A DNA stretch of 64,000 bases from Diplocloster modestus (GCF_019042245.1 NZ_JAHQCX010000001.1:248001-312000), one strand, 5' to 3'. Counted from the stretch's first letter, positions 28,637-38,034 are shown. Notes: generated by a model not told the origin, from the sequence alone. Program-made: numbers and translations.

Positions 28637-30139
28637 ATGAGTGAAGAATATGGAAATAACGGTTATAATGGATATCCCTCAACCGGTTCTGATATGAATA
28701 ATACAGCAAATAACGAACATCAGGGAAGCGGGGCTTATGGCCAGCAGACAGCCTATACGCAGAACAGCGGGGGTGATTACCAAAGCGGCCATTACGCGGG
28801 AAGCTTCCAGAACAGCAGTTCCCAGGAGCAGGAGACGAATAGTACCACAGGATATCAAAACAGCGCCTATACTTCCTATCACATCTCCGGTGATTCCCCG
28901 AAGAAGAAACCGGAAAAAAAGAGAAAAGGCGGAGGAAGGAAAGCGGCAAAAGCTGTTGCCTGTCTGCTGGTAATCGTACTGGTCGGTGGAATAGGATTTT
29001 ATGCCGGCGGCTTGAGAGATACTTCTCAAAAACAGGAAGCCAACGCCACACCACAGCCCGATGAAAAACAACAGGAAGAGCAGAAGGAACTGATACCGGC
29101 AGTGAATACCAATGACGGTTCCTCCAATGTTGTAGTCAACGATGTATCCGATGTGGTAGAAGCCGTAATGCCTTCTGTAGTATCCATCACAAACGCAGGG
29201 GTACAGGAGGTACAGACCTTCTTCGGAACCCAGCAGTATACGACCCAGAGTTCTGGTTCCGGCATTATCATAGGTCAAAACGATGACGAGTTATTAATCG
29301 TAACCAACAACCACGTAATCGCTGATTCCCAGGAATTAAGCGTAGCATTCGCGGATAACTCCGTATATGAAGCTTATGTAAAAGGAGCGGACCCCAACGC
29401 GGATCTGGCAGTGGTAGCAGTGAAACTGGATTCGATCAGCGATGAAACGAAGTCCAGTATCAAGACAGCTGCTCTGGGCGATTCCAATGCGCTGAAAGTA
29501 GGGGAAGCCGCCATCGCTATCGGCAATGCCCTTGGCTACGGCCAGTCTGTAACCACTGGTGTCATCAGCGCCCTGGACAGACAGGTAGAAGGCTATAACA
29601 GTACATTGATCCAGACAGATGCAGCCATTAACCCCGGCAACAGCGGCGGTGCCCTTCTGAATACCAAAGGGCAGGTAATCGGTATCAACGTAATGAAACT
29701 GGCCAGTGACAAAATAGAAGGTATGGGTTACGCGATCCCCATCAGCAACGTATCCGACATCATCGATACTCTGATGAACCGTGAAACCAGATCCATAGTG
29801 GACGAAAACGAGCGGGGATATCTGGGAATATCCGGCCTTAACGTAACCGATGAGGTATCCAACAGCTATGCAATGCCTCAGGGTGCCTTTGTAGTACAGG
29901 TCTATGACGATTCCGCCGCATCAAATGCGGGAATCCACAAAGGCGACATCATTACCAAATTCGACGGTCTCCCGGTAACTTCCATGGAAAGTCTTTCCAG
30001 CACCCTGGAATACTATAAAAAAGGAGAAACCGTTGATGTAGCAGTACAATCTGCCAACAACGGAGAATATGTGGAACGTACCATCAGTGTCACGCTGGGA
30101 GAGAAGCCGGCGGAAAATAACGTGAATACGAACCAGTAG
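28637..30139 (+). CDS. htrA: HtrA-family membrane-anchored serine protease
   Basis: 500 residues. A long low-complexity cytoplasmic region rich in Gly, Asn, Ser, Tyr and Gln (1-90), a basic segment, then one membrane helix (about 104-127). Outside is a trypsin-like domain with the triad His226 (TNNHVIAD), Asp256 (ADLAVV) and Ser336 (NPGNSGGAL), followed by one PDZ domain (about 395-490). It degrades misfolded secreted proteins and is probably stress-induced. It lies 188 bp after galU, behind a terminator, so it has its own promoter, though none could be assigned with confidence. The Tyr/Gly/Gln-rich cytoplasmic tail is longer than in model HtrA proteins. Confidence 0.95.
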   Translation: MSEEYGNNGYNGYPSTGSDMNNTANNEHQGSGAYGQQTAYTQNSGGDYQSGHYAGSFQNSSSQEQETNSTTGYQNSAYTSYHISGDSPKKKPEKKRKGGGRKAAKAVACLLVIVLVGGIGFYAGGLRDTSQKQEANATPQPDEKQQEEQKELIPAVNTNDGSSNVVVNDVSDVVEAVMPSVVSITNAGVQEVQTFFGTQQYTTQSSGSGIIIGQNDDELLIVTNNHVIADSQELSVAFADNSVYEAYVKGADPNADLAVVAVKLDSISDETKSSIKTAALGDSNALKVGEAAIAIGNALGYGQSVTTGVISALDRQVEGYNSTLIQTDAAINPGNSGGALLNTKGQVIGINVMKLASDKIEGMGYAIPISNVSDIIDTLMNRETRSIVDENERGYLGISGLNVTDEVSNSYAMPQGAFVVQVYDDSAASNAGIHKGDIITKFDGLPVTSMESLSSTLEYYKKGETVDVAVQSANNGEYVERTISVTLGEKPAENNVNTNQ

Positions 30140-30186
30140 TTGGAGGGGATCAGGGAAATAAATATAATTTAAGCCGTGGCGGGCGT

Positions 30187-30358
30187 GGAGGGGACTGGCA
30201 CCTTTCGGTTATAAAGTGAAACTTTCAGGCAGCTGCGTGGAGAAAGGGGCCTGTCCCCGGATGTTGACTAGAATAGACTCACATCCGGGGACAGGCCCCT
30301 TTCTCGGCATGGCTGCCTGAAGATTTGACTTTCCTGCCGAAAGGTGCCAGTCCCCTCC
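30187..30358. repeat. 172-bp interrupted palindrome between htrA and the clpX-like gene
   Basis: Three paired blocks separated by mismatched internal loops: 30187-30208 with 30337-30358 (22 bp, starting GGAGGGGACTGG), 30224-30233 with 30312-30321 (10 bp), and 30241-30264 with 30281-30304 (24 bp perfect, starting AGAAAGGGGCCTG). The apical loop is 16 nt. There is no T-run, so it is not an ordinary terminator. Its core motifs (GGGGACTGGCACC, GGGGACAGGCCCC) are of the kind seen in dispersed intergenic palindromes. It is not related in sequence to the two long palindromes at 38.7 and 53.2 kb. Confidence 0.85.
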
Positions 30359-30386
30359 CCGCGCATCCAGTTTATAAAAAGTTTAC

Positions 30387-30415
30387 TTGTAACCGCACAA
30401 ATGGTAGTCTATAAT
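30387..30415 (+). promoter_or_regulatory. Promoter of the clpX-like gene
   Basis: TTGTAA (30387-30392), 17-bp spacer, TATAAT (30410-30415), 47 bp before the start codon. Confidence 0.6.
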
Positions 30416-30461
30416 GAAGGATGAATTGATTTTAGTATGAATGTAGAAGAGGTGGTCATAT

Positions 30462-32018
30462 ATGGCATTTGATGATGATAAGTTATCAGACGAAAAGCTT
30501 GATGATAAAAAACACGTTGTAACAGAGGCTGAGAAGAAAGACGATGAGTATGAAAGCGTATGTTTCCTCTGCCGGCGCCCGGAGAGCCAGACCGGCAAGA
30601 TGATCCATCTGCCGAATGATATCTGCATCTGCCCGGACTGTATGCAGAAAACGTTTGACATGGTGGAAAACAGCGGCTTCCAGACCTTTGATTTTATGAA
30701 TCCGAATCATGTATTACCGAATAATAAAAAGCCTGCAGGCAAATCCCAGGATGAGAAAAAAGAGCAGGATATCCCGGAGGAGACAGATTCACAGAAGAAA
30801 ACTTTGGACAGCCAGAATCAGGGTTCCATGCCCTATATCAGCATGATCAATCTGGCGGACCTGCAGAATATGATGCCGAAACCGCAGAAGATCAAAAAGA
30901 AAAAGCCAAAAGATGAGCAGGACAAGCCGGCCCTGGATATCCACAGTATTCCGGCTCCGCATAAGATCAAAGCCAGCCTGGATGAGTATATCATCGGACA
31001 GGAGCAGGCAAAGAAAGTGGTGTCGGTTGCTGTTTATAATCATTATAAGCGTGTGGCTACCGGTACGATGGACGATATTGAGATCGAAAAATCCAATATG
31101 CTGATGATCGGTCCTACCGGCTGCGGAAAGACGTATCTGGTCCGTACCCTGGCCAGACTGTTGGATGTGCCGCTGGCGATCGCGGACGCCACGTCTTTGA
31201 CAGAGGCGGGTTATATCGGCGACGATATCGAGAGTGTGGTTTCCAAACTTCTGGCCGCTGCGGATAATGATGTGGAAAAAGCGGAACGGGGTATCATCTT
31301 TATAGATGAAATTGATAAAATAGCAAAGAAAAAGAATACGACCCAGCGGGATGTCAGCGGCGAATCCGTTCAGCAGGGGCTGCTGCGGCTTCTGGAAGGC
31401 AGTGATGTGGAGGTGCCGGTTGGGGCAAACAGTAAAAACGCCATGGTGCCGCTTACGACGGTGAATACAAAGAATATTCTGTTTATCTGCGGCGGGGCGT
31501 TTCCGGACCTGGAGAATATCATCAAGGAGCGTTTGAATAAACAATCTTCCATCGGTTTCCAGGCAGATCTAAAAGACAAATATGATGATGATCCAACACT
31601 GCTTCACAAGGTTACCGTTGAGGACATCCGGCATTTTGGGATGATTCCTGAGTTTATCGGCCGGCTTCCGGTTATTTTCACACTGGATGGTTTGACCGAG
31701 GATATGCTGGTTAAGATATTAAAAGAACCCAAGAACGCGATTCTGAAGCAATATCAGAAGCTTCTGGAGCTGGATGAGGTGAAGCTGGAATTCGACGACA
31801 GAGCGCTGGGGGCCATAGCCAGGAAAGCGCTGGAGAAGAAAACCGGAGCCAGAGCGCTGCGGGCGATCATTGAAGAATTTATGCTGGATATCATGTATGA
31901 GATTCCAAAGGACGACAATATCGGCAGGGTGACGATCACAGAGGAATATATCAATCATACGGGCGGTCCGGTCATTGAGCTTCGGGGAAATCTGCCCCGG
32001 ATTGCGGAGCAGGCGTAA
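30462..32018 (+). CDS. ClpX-like AAA+ unfoldase with extended linker
   Basis: 518 residues, against about 420 for typical ClpX. A four-cysteine zinc-binding region (CFLC at 31-34, CPDC around 59-62) is followed by an unusually long charged linker (about 85-165) before the AAA+ module. Walker A is GPTGCGKT (217-224) and Walker B is FIDEIDK (about 280). The pore loop reads GYIG where standard ClpX has GYVG, and a SIGF loop of the type that docks ClpP is present. It should therefore unfold proteins, probably for ClpP. Many Clostridia have a standard clpX beside clpP and tig; here neither is adjacent, so this may be a second, specialised copy. That is inference. Confidence 0.88.
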   Translation: MAFDDDKLSDEKLDDKKHVVTEAEKKDDEYESVCFLCRRPESQTGKMIHLPNDICICPDCMQKTFDMVENSGFQTFDFMNPNHVLPNNKKPAGKSQDEKKEQDIPEETDSQKKTLDSQNQGSMPYISMINLADLQNMMPKPQKIKKKKPKDEQDKPALDIHSIPAPHKIKASLDEYIIGQEQAKKVVSVAVYNHYKRVATGTMDDIEIEKSNMLMIGPTGCGKTYLVRTLARLLDVPLAIADATSLTEAGYIGDDIESVVSKLLAAADNDVEKAERGIIFIDEIDKIAKKKNTTQRDVSGESVQQGLLRLLEGSDVEVPVGANSKNAMVPLTTVNTKNILFICGGAFPDLENIIKERLNKQSSIGFQADLKDKYDDDPTLLHKVTVEDIRHFGMIPEFIGRLPVIFTLDGLTEDMLVKILKEPKNAILKQYQKLLELDEVKLEFDDRALGAIARKALEKKTGARALRAIIEEFMLDIMYEIPKDDNIGRVTITEEYINHTGGPVIELRGNLPRIAEQA

Positions 32019-32096
32019 ACCCTTAGGAATATTCCGATCATGTCTGAAATATACCAGTTCTGCATATAGTAGTAAAAAAGATATGAGAGGAATCTC

Positions 32097-33854
32097 ATGC
32101 CAGAAGATATGCAGGAATTTGTGGAGGAGATACAAGCCTCCCAGACACAGAACGGGCGGCCTGCGCCGGAAGAATGCCGCCGACGGATTGTCTCCAACGA
32201 TTATGCGGATTTTATCTATAATACGGATGTTTTATACCAGGATATAGAGGAATTATTCGGCCCTTACTGTGTACAGATCGTGAACCGGCAGTTTGTAACC
32301 ATGTATGCTGAACGCTCCAGGATGCTTCCTTTGTCAATTGGGAATTTTACGTATACAGCGATCCCTAACTGTTATACGCTGTTGGACACTGCGGCGCTGG
32401 ATGCCAGCGGAATTACCCAGATCCAGAATCAGCCTACCCTGAACCTTACGGGCAAGGGTGTAATTATAGGATTTATCGATACCGGAATTGATTATCAGAA
32501 TGATATTTTCCGGAATACCGATGGAACCAGCCGGATCCTGGCTATCTGGGACCAGACAGTTCAGACGGGACAAATGCCCGAAGACATAAACTATGGAAGT
32601 GTATATAGGAAAGAAATGATCGACGAGGCGCTGCAGCGTACGGATCCCTATGAGCTGGTACCCAGCAGGGATGAAGATGGTCATGGAACGGTGATGGCCT
32701 CCGTAGCCGCGGGCGGCCGGAATCCGGAGCAGGATTTTTCCGGTGCGGCCCCGGAGGCAGATCTGGTAGTGGTTAAGCTAAAGGAAGCAAAAGAATACTT
32801 AAGGCAGTTCTATTTTATTAATCCTGATGCGAAAGTATATCAGGAAAATGATATCATGTTTGGAATCCGCTTTATCGGGGATATCGCGGCCGAGTACAAC
32901 AGACCGGTGATTTTCTGTATAGGCCTTGGCACAAATCAGGGTGACCACGGAGGCAGTTCACCTTTGGGGCTGTTTATGACGGACACGTCCGGCGGCAGGG
33001 GCCGGGCTATGGTGGTTGGCACTGGAAATGAAGGGAATCAGGGACACCATTTTGCGGGAAAACTGGAACAGAGCCTGGAATACCAGGATGCGGAAATACG
33101 GGTGGGAGCCGGTGAGATTGGATTCACCCTTGAATTGTGGGGGCAGATCCCTGACATATTTTCCGTATCCATTATATCTCCCACGGGAGAGTCGGTGCCC
33201 CGCACGATGAACCGGATCGGCTACAGTGACGTGTATAATATGGTGTTTTCGGGAACGACTATATATGTCGATTATCGGGCGGCATCAGAGATCGCCGGTT
33301 CCCAGATCATTTTCATGCGCTTTGAAAATCCGATTCAGGGAATCTGGACGATCCGGGTGTTTGGAAATAATGTAAGCAGAGGCGTCTACAATATGTGGCT
33401 GCCGGTTCGGGGGTTTACGGTTACAGACGTTGTCTTTCTGCGACCGGAACCGGATATGACACTGACCGAGCCCTCGGCTGTGACCAGTGCCATCAGCGTA
33501 GGCACGTATAATGACAGCAATGAAAGCATGTATCTGGACTCAGGGCGCGGTTTTGCGAGGGATAATATTGTGAAACCGGAGTTCGCGGCCCCGGGGGTGG
33601 ATGTATACAGCGGGCTGCCCGCTAATCGGTTTGGAGACAGAACCGGTTCCAGCGTGTCCGCGGCGCTGACAGCAGGCGCGGTGGCATTGCTGCTGCAATG
33701 GGCCGCTGTTGATGGGAATGATGTCACGATCACTCCCATACAGTTGAAAAATTATCTGATCAGGGGAGCCACCAGAAAGCCGAATCTGACTTATCCCAAC
33801 CAATCCTGGGGTTATGGGGCGTTAAACCTGTATGGAACATTTCAAAATCTTTAA
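32097..33854 (+). CDS. Csp-like subtilisin-family (S8) serine protease
   Basis: 585 residues with no signal peptide. The catalytic triad is intact: Asp128 (GFIDTGIDY), His196 (DGHGTVMAS) and Ser519 (GSSVSAA). A beta-sandwich insertion between the His and Ser motifs (about 320-450) matches the clostridial Csp group, known for processing germination proteins in spore formers. The 95-residue N-terminal region could be a prodomain. It is followed at 20 bp by an LspA-like gene. Related proteases are common in gut Clostridia and need not act in germination, so the target is unknown. Confidence 0.92.
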   Translation: MPEDMQEFVEEIQASQTQNGRPAPEECRRRIVSNDYADFIYNTDVLYQDIEELFGPYCVQIVNRQFVTMYAERSRMLPLSIGNFTYTAIPNCYTLLDTAALDASGITQIQNQPTLNLTGKGVIIGFIDTGIDYQNDIFRNTDGTSRILAIWDQTVQTGQMPEDINYGSVYRKEMIDEALQRTDPYELVPSRDEDGHGTVMASVAAGGRNPEQDFSGAAPEADLVVVKLKEAKEYLRQFYFINPDAKVYQENDIMFGIRFIGDIAAEYNRPVIFCIGLGTNQGDHGGSSPLGLFMTDTSGGRGRAMVVGTGNEGNQGHHFAGKLEQSLEYQDAEIRVGAGEIGFTLELWGQIPDIFSVSIISPTGESVPRTMNRIGYSDVYNMVFSGTTIYVDYRAASEIAGSQIIFMRFENPIQGIWTIRVFGNNVSRGVYNMWLPVRGFTVTDVVFLRPEPDMTLTEPSAVTSAISVGTYNDSNESMYLDSGRGFARDNIVKPEFAAPGVDVYSGLPANRFGDRTGSSVSAALTAGAVALLLQWAAVDGNDVTITPIQLKNYLIRGATRKPNLTYPNQSWGYGALNLYGTFQNL

Positions 33855-33874
33855 GGTTACAAAGGAGAACAGGA

Positions 33875-34336
33875 ATGATTTATCTGATCATCACGGCCGG
33901 GATTCTGGCGCTGGATCTTGCGGTAAAAGCCTATATTGAAAAAACAAAGAAGCCGGGAGATACCCAGGAGATTCTGGGAGGAAAAGTGATCCTGCAGAAA
34001 GTATATAACCGTGGATTATGTCTGAACCTGCTGGACAAAAAGAGAAATATTGTGGTGGGCTTATCTGCCGGCTGTACGCTGGCAGTTCTGCTCTTTTATA
34101 TCGGCCTGCTGTTTCAAAAGGGATATCATGGTCTGAAGCTTGCGCTCAGTTTTTTGGCTGGCGGTGCGCTCAGTAACCTTTATGACCGCCTGGTCAGGAA
34201 ATATGTGGTAGACTATTTTAGTTTTCAGGTGAAATGGAAAAGATTGAGTAAGGTGGTATTCAATCTGGCTGATCTGTTTGTTTTTCTTGGCTCCGCTCTG
34301 GCCGTGATCGCGACTATGTGCAGGAGAAAAGCGTGA
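33875..34336 (+). CDS. LspA-like signal peptidase II, divergent
   Basis: 153 residues, four membrane segments. The catalytic region is recognisable: GGALSNLYDRLVRKYVVDYF, and FNLADLFVFLG with the second aspartate. The N-terminal family motifs are altered (DLAVK in place of DQxxK, NRGLCLN in place of NxGxAF). Signal peptidase II removes prolipoprotein signal peptides after lipidation. The two aspartates suggest activity, but the altered motifs suggest a paralogue with a narrower substrate range, or simply a divergent lineage. It is co-transcribed with the Csp-like protease. Confidence 0.78.
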   Translation: MIYLIITAGILALDLAVKAYIEKTKKPGDTQEILGGKVILQKVYNRGLCLNLLDKKRNIVVGLSAGCTLAVLLFYIGLLFQKGYHGLKLALSFLAGGALSNLYDRLVRKYVVDYFSFQVKWKRLSKVVFNLADLFVFLGSALAVIATMCRRKA

Positions 34337-34418
34337 GTCAGACCCGGGAAGCAGAACCAGGCCGGAGCCAGACCAAATTCAAGATGAGTCGTAAGGACAA
34401 CCAGGAAAGGATCGCAGG

Positions 34419-35240
34419 ATGTTAGACATTATAAAAGCAATCATATTGGGAATTATCGAAGGTATCACGGAATGGCTTCCGATCAGCAGCACCGGGCATT
34501 TGATTCTGGCGGATCAGTTTATCAGGATACAGATGTCGGATGCGTTTATGGAAATGTTCAATGTGGTGATCCAGCTCGGAGCGATACTTGCAGTCATTGT
34601 GCTCTATTTCAAAAAATTGTTTCCGGTCGGGAAGGTAAATGGCTGTTACCGTGTGAAAACGGATACGGTCTCTCTGTGGCTGAAGGTGATCGTGGCGGTC
34701 CTTCCGGCGGCCCTGATCGGTGTTCCCTTCGAGCAGCAGCTGGACGATCTGTTTTACAATTACCAGACGATTATCGTGACGCTGATCGTCTACGGCATCC
34801 TGTTTATCATTTTGGAAAATAGAAACCGTACCAAAATGTTTCCTATTAACAGTTTTTCCGATGTAAATTATCGAACGGCGCTTCTCATCGGTATGTTCCA
34901 GGTATTAGCCCTGATTCCCGGTACCTCCCGGTCAGGGGCTACGATACTTGGAGCCATGCTGCTTGGGTGTTCCCGGGCGGTATCGGCGGAGTTTTCTTTT
35001 TTCCTGGCGATTCCGGTTATGTTCGGGGCCAGCCTGCTGAAATTATTAAAATTCGGGTTTGATTTTACCGGTTTGGAGATGGCCGTGCTGGCAGCGGGCA
35101 TGATAACCGCTTTTGCAGTATCCATTCTTGCCATCAAGTTTTTAATGGGATATATCCGCAAACACGACTTTAAAGCTTTTGGCTGGTATCGGATTGTGCT
35201 GGGGGTTATCCTGGGCGCATATTTTATCTTTCTGGCCTAG
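34419..35240 (+). CDS. uppP: Undecaprenyl-diphosphatase (BacA/UppP)
   Basis: 273 residues, about eight membrane segments. The signature EGITEWLPISSTGHLIL near the N-terminus and the PGTSRSGATI motif in the second half are diagnostic. It recycles undecaprenyl pyrophosphate to undecaprenyl phosphate, the lipid carrier for peptidoglycan and the wall polysaccharide, and so confers bacitracin tolerance. It lies 82 bp after the LspA-like gene, possibly in the same transcript. Confidence 0.96.
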   Translation: MLDIIKAIILGIIEGITEWLPISSTGHLILADQFIRIQMSDAFMEMFNVVIQLGAILAVIVLYFKKLFPVGKVNGCYRVKTDTVSLWLKVIVAVLPAALIGVPFEQQLDDLFYNYQTIIVTLIVYGILFIILENRNRTKMFPINSFSDVNYRTALLIGMFQVLALIPGTSRSGATILGAMLLGCSRAVSAEFSFFLAIPVMFGASLLKLLKFGFDFTGLEMAVLAAGMITAFAVSILAIKFLMGYIRKHDFKAFGWYRIVLGVILGAYFIFLA

Positions 35241-35326
35241 CGCCTAGAGCTGAACACACATTTTTCTCCCATACCGATGTGTGTGGTGAGGCATGTAAGT
35301 CGGAAAATACGTAACGGAGAACAACT

Positions 35327-36751
35327 ATGGTTTTTGCATCTTATGAATTTGTTTTTGCATTTCTGCCGGCTGTGGCAGTCATTTATTTCCTATTAGGAAA
35401 AATAAGTACGATACGTATCCAACACCTGTTTTTGGTGTTGGCTTCGTTGTTTTTCTATGGTTATTTTAATGTAAGCTATCTGTGGATTATTACGGCTTCC
35501 ATTGCTGCGAACTACGGGATAGCGGTATCGATGCAGAGGATGGAGCGGATCCGTCTGCCGCTGTTCGTACTGGGGATTCTGGTTAACGTTGGGCTGCTGG
35601 GCTATTTCAAATACTATGATTTCTTCGTGGAGAATATCAATGCTGTTTTCCATGCGGATTTTGCCTTGAAGCATATACTGCTCCCGCTGGGTATCAGCTT
35701 CTTTACGTTTCAGCAGCTTTCCTTTCTGGTCAGTGTCTACAAAAAAGAAGAACGGATCGGTCATTTTATCGATTACTGCCTGTTTGTCACCTTTTTCCCC
35801 CAGCTGGTTGCCGGCCCCATTGTATTGTATAAGGAAATGATGCCCCAGTTTCAGGAAGAAACGCGCAGGCATATGAATTATGAAAATATGGCTACCGGTT
35901 TCGGCATCTTTGCACTGGGGATGTTTAAAAAGGCGGTTCTGGCAGATACGCTGAACGTGTTTGTGGGGAATGGATTCGGTTCGCCGGCGGGATTGGGATT
36001 TCTTCCAGCGTGGCTGACAGCCCTGTCCTATACCTTGCAGATTTATTTTGATTTCTCCGGCTATTCGGATATGGCGATCGGGATAGGGCGCATGTTCAAT
36101 ATCCATCTGCCGGTCAATTTTAATTCCCCATACAAATCAGCCAGTGTGACAGAGTTCTGGAAGCGCTGGCATATCACGCTTGGACGGGCTTTATCCACGT
36201 ATGTCTATATTCCGCTGGGTGGAAACCGGAAAGGCCTTCCCAGAACCTGTATCAATCTGATGCTGGTATTCTTGGTCAGCGGTCTCTGGCACGGCGCCGC
36301 CTGGACATTCGTGATCTGGGGGGCTCTGCATGGGCTGGTCAGTGTCTTTGAAAGGATCTTTCATAAGCAGCTGGACAAGCTGCCCCATATACTGCGGGTA
36401 GCGGGTACTTTTTTGTTTGTCAATACGGCATGGGTGCTGTTCCGGGCCGATTCCCTGGGCAGTGCCCTGGCTTTGCTGCGGGAGATGTTCCTGCCTGCCT
36501 CTTTCAATCTGGCCGGGGTATCTAAAATAGCGGCAGATGGAATAATCAATTTCCCTATGGCGGCTAATCTGCTGCTGGTAGCGGGGATGGTGCTGATCCT
36601 GCTGTTTATCGTATTTCGAAATAGGAATACCCTGGAGATGATGAAAAGATTTACCTATAATCGAAAGTATATGGCACTGATTGCTGCCGCTTTCTGCATT
36701 GCTGTGATCCATCTTTCCCGGGAGAGCGTGTTTATATACTTTAACTTCTAG
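35327..36751 (+). CDS. MBOAT-family O-acyltransferase, second copy (DltB/AlgI type)
   Basis: 474 residues, polytopic. The motifs LPLGISFFTFQQLSFLV, PQLVAGPIVLYKEMMPQ, FWKRWHITLGRALSTYVYIPLGGNRKG and GLWHGAAWTFVIWG (catalytic His) are all present. It has the same domain architecture as the MBOAT at 5912 but clearly different sequence. It is directly followed (stop at 36751, next start within 10 bp) by a DltD/SGNH-like gene, giving a complete acyl-transfer pair. The acceptor may be a teichoic acid or a second glycan; no dltA or dltC is nearby, so D-alanylation is not supported. Confidence 0.93.
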   Translation: MVFASYEFVFAFLPAVAVIYFLLGKISTIRIQHLFLVLASLFFYGYFNVSYLWIITASIAANYGIAVSMQRMERIRLPLFVLGILVNVGLLGYFKYYDFFVENINAVFHADFALKHILLPLGISFFTFQQLSFLVSVYKKEERIGHFIDYCLFVTFFPQLVAGPIVLYKEMMPQFQEETRRHMNYENMATGFGIFALGMFKKAVLADTLNVFVGNGFGSPAGLGFLPAWLTALSYTLQIYFDFSGYSDMAIGIGRMFNIHLPVNFNSPYKSASVTEFWKRWHITLGRALSTYVYIPLGGNRKGLPRTCINLMLVFLVSGLWHGAAWTFVIWGALHGLVSVFERIFHKQLDKLPHILRVAGTFLFVNTAWVLFRADSLGSALALLREMFLPASFNLAGVSKIAADGIINFPMAANLLLVAGMVLILLFIVFRNRNTLEMMKRFTYNRKYMALIAAAFCIAVIHLSRESVFIYFNF

Positions 36752-36759
36752 CTGTGGGG

Positions 36760-38034
36760 ATGGCATTTAAGCAGGGAGCAGAAACCTGGAATATGTATGA
36801 CAGAAAGGGTTTGGATATTTTGAGAAAAACCAGCAATATAAAAGATGAACTGGAAAAGGACTTTGAATCAGCGTCGGATCCTTTGAAATCAGCCGGCAAA
36901 GCCTTCGACGGATCCGGCAGCGGCCGGCAGATGAGTCCCGCAGATCAGATAACGGCGGGAAAATGGTTCCGCAATTTGCTTGTTCTTATCGCGGGACTAC
37001 TGGTCCTCATGATGCTTTTTGTATATTTCATTGATCCCTTTTTGTATTACCGTTCAGGAGATCACCGCTACTGGCTGAATTCCAGATATGTGACCAAAGG
37101 GGTCTTGGAACACGAAGACTATGACACGGTGATCATCGGCTCTTCCATGGTGCAGAATTTCCGCATGCAGTCTTTCCGGGACAAGCTGGGCTATGAACCC
37201 GTAAAAGCGACGATCGGAGCCATGAACCTGACGGAGATGGAAATGATGCATGAGATCGTGCGGGACCGCCCGGGTGTTGAGCGGATAATTTTGAATCTGG
37301 ATCTGGCGGAATTCACCAATGACGATCAGTCCGTGATCTTTCCCGCTTACCAGTATGACGATAATCCGTGGAATGACTACAATTACCTGCTGGGATATGA
37401 GACCTGGATGCGGTTTCTGCCTCTGGATGTGGTGATTGATGGAATGTACCAGCTGGGAGTCAAGCTGCCGGAAAAGGTGGAGCGAAAGACCCGGATCGAT
37501 GATCTGGCAGACTGGTCGGATGACGCGGTATTCGGCAGCGAAGTAACCTGGAATTACTATCAGAGCCTGCCGAAGGTTCCCTCCGGCAGCAGTCCGGAAG
37601 AGATCTATGAGGTCATGGTATCCAGATTTGAGGCTTTTATGGAGCAGATGCAGTTTCATCCGGAGAAGGAATATCAGATCATTTTCCCGCCGTATTCCGC
37701 GCTTTACTGGGTTCAGGCGGCTGAGGAGGGGACCTTTGACGCGGAACTGCGTTTTAAGCGTTATATTGTACAGTATTTTTCGGATTGGGATAATGTCAGA
37801 ATGATCGATATGCAGGAGATTCCGGAGATTACAGACTTGGATCATTATATGGATCTGGTGCATTTTGATCCTGAGATACAGGAAATGATCGTGGATGCTA
37901 TCCAAAGCCGGAGCTGTGATATCACAGAGGCAGATGTAAATGAGCGGATAACAGCCACGATCGATATGGCGAGAGCTTTTGTCAAAAAGGAGGATGCGAG
38001 ATTTAGTAACCCAATTCCTCTCCTATCAGAATAA
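36760..38034 (+). CDS. DltD/SGNH-like membrane protein, partner of the adjacent MBOAT
   Basis: About 424 residues. The start is uncertain: GTG 36754, ATG 36760 and ATG 36793 are all in frame, none with a strong ribosome binding site, and translational coupling to the MBOAT is likely. A charged N-terminal region precedes one membrane helix (about 70-90). The extracellular part holds the SGNH-like block VIIGSSMVQNF, with its candidate nucleophile serine, and a late MDLVHFDPE segment, where DltD-like proteins have their Asp/His pair. It should receive the acyl group from the MBOAT and place it on the polymer. Its last 32 bp overlap the end of the convergent LUD gene. Confidence 0.82.
   Translation: MAFKQGAETWNMYDRKGLDILRKTSNIKDELEKDFESASDPLKSAGKAFDGSGSGRQMSPADQITAGKWFRNLLVLIAGLLVLMMLFVYFIDPFLYYRSGDHRYWLNSRYVTKGVLEHEDYDTVIIGSSMVQNFRMQSFRDKLGYEPVKATIGAMNLTEMEMMHEIVRDRPGVERIILNLDLAEFTNDDQSVIFPAYQYDDNPWNDYNYLLGYETWMRFLPLDVVIDGMYQLGVKLPEKVERKTRIDDLADWSDDAVFGSEVTWNYYQSLPKVPSGSSPEEIYEVMVSRFEAFMEQMQFHPEKEYQIIFPPYSALYWVQAAEEGTFDAELRFKRYIVQYFSDWDNVRMIDMQEIPEITDLDHYMDLVHFDPEIQEMIVDAIQSRSCDITEADVNERITATIDMARAFVKKEDARFSNPIPLLSE

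Noticed and set aside
30187..30358. Terminator of htrA
   Set aside because: The stem is far longer than a terminator, with internal loops and no T-run after either arm.
35244..35290. Hairpin ACACACAT / ATGTGTGT between uppP and the second MBOAT
   Set aside because: It pairs but lacks a T-run and has a long loop; too weak to call a terminator.
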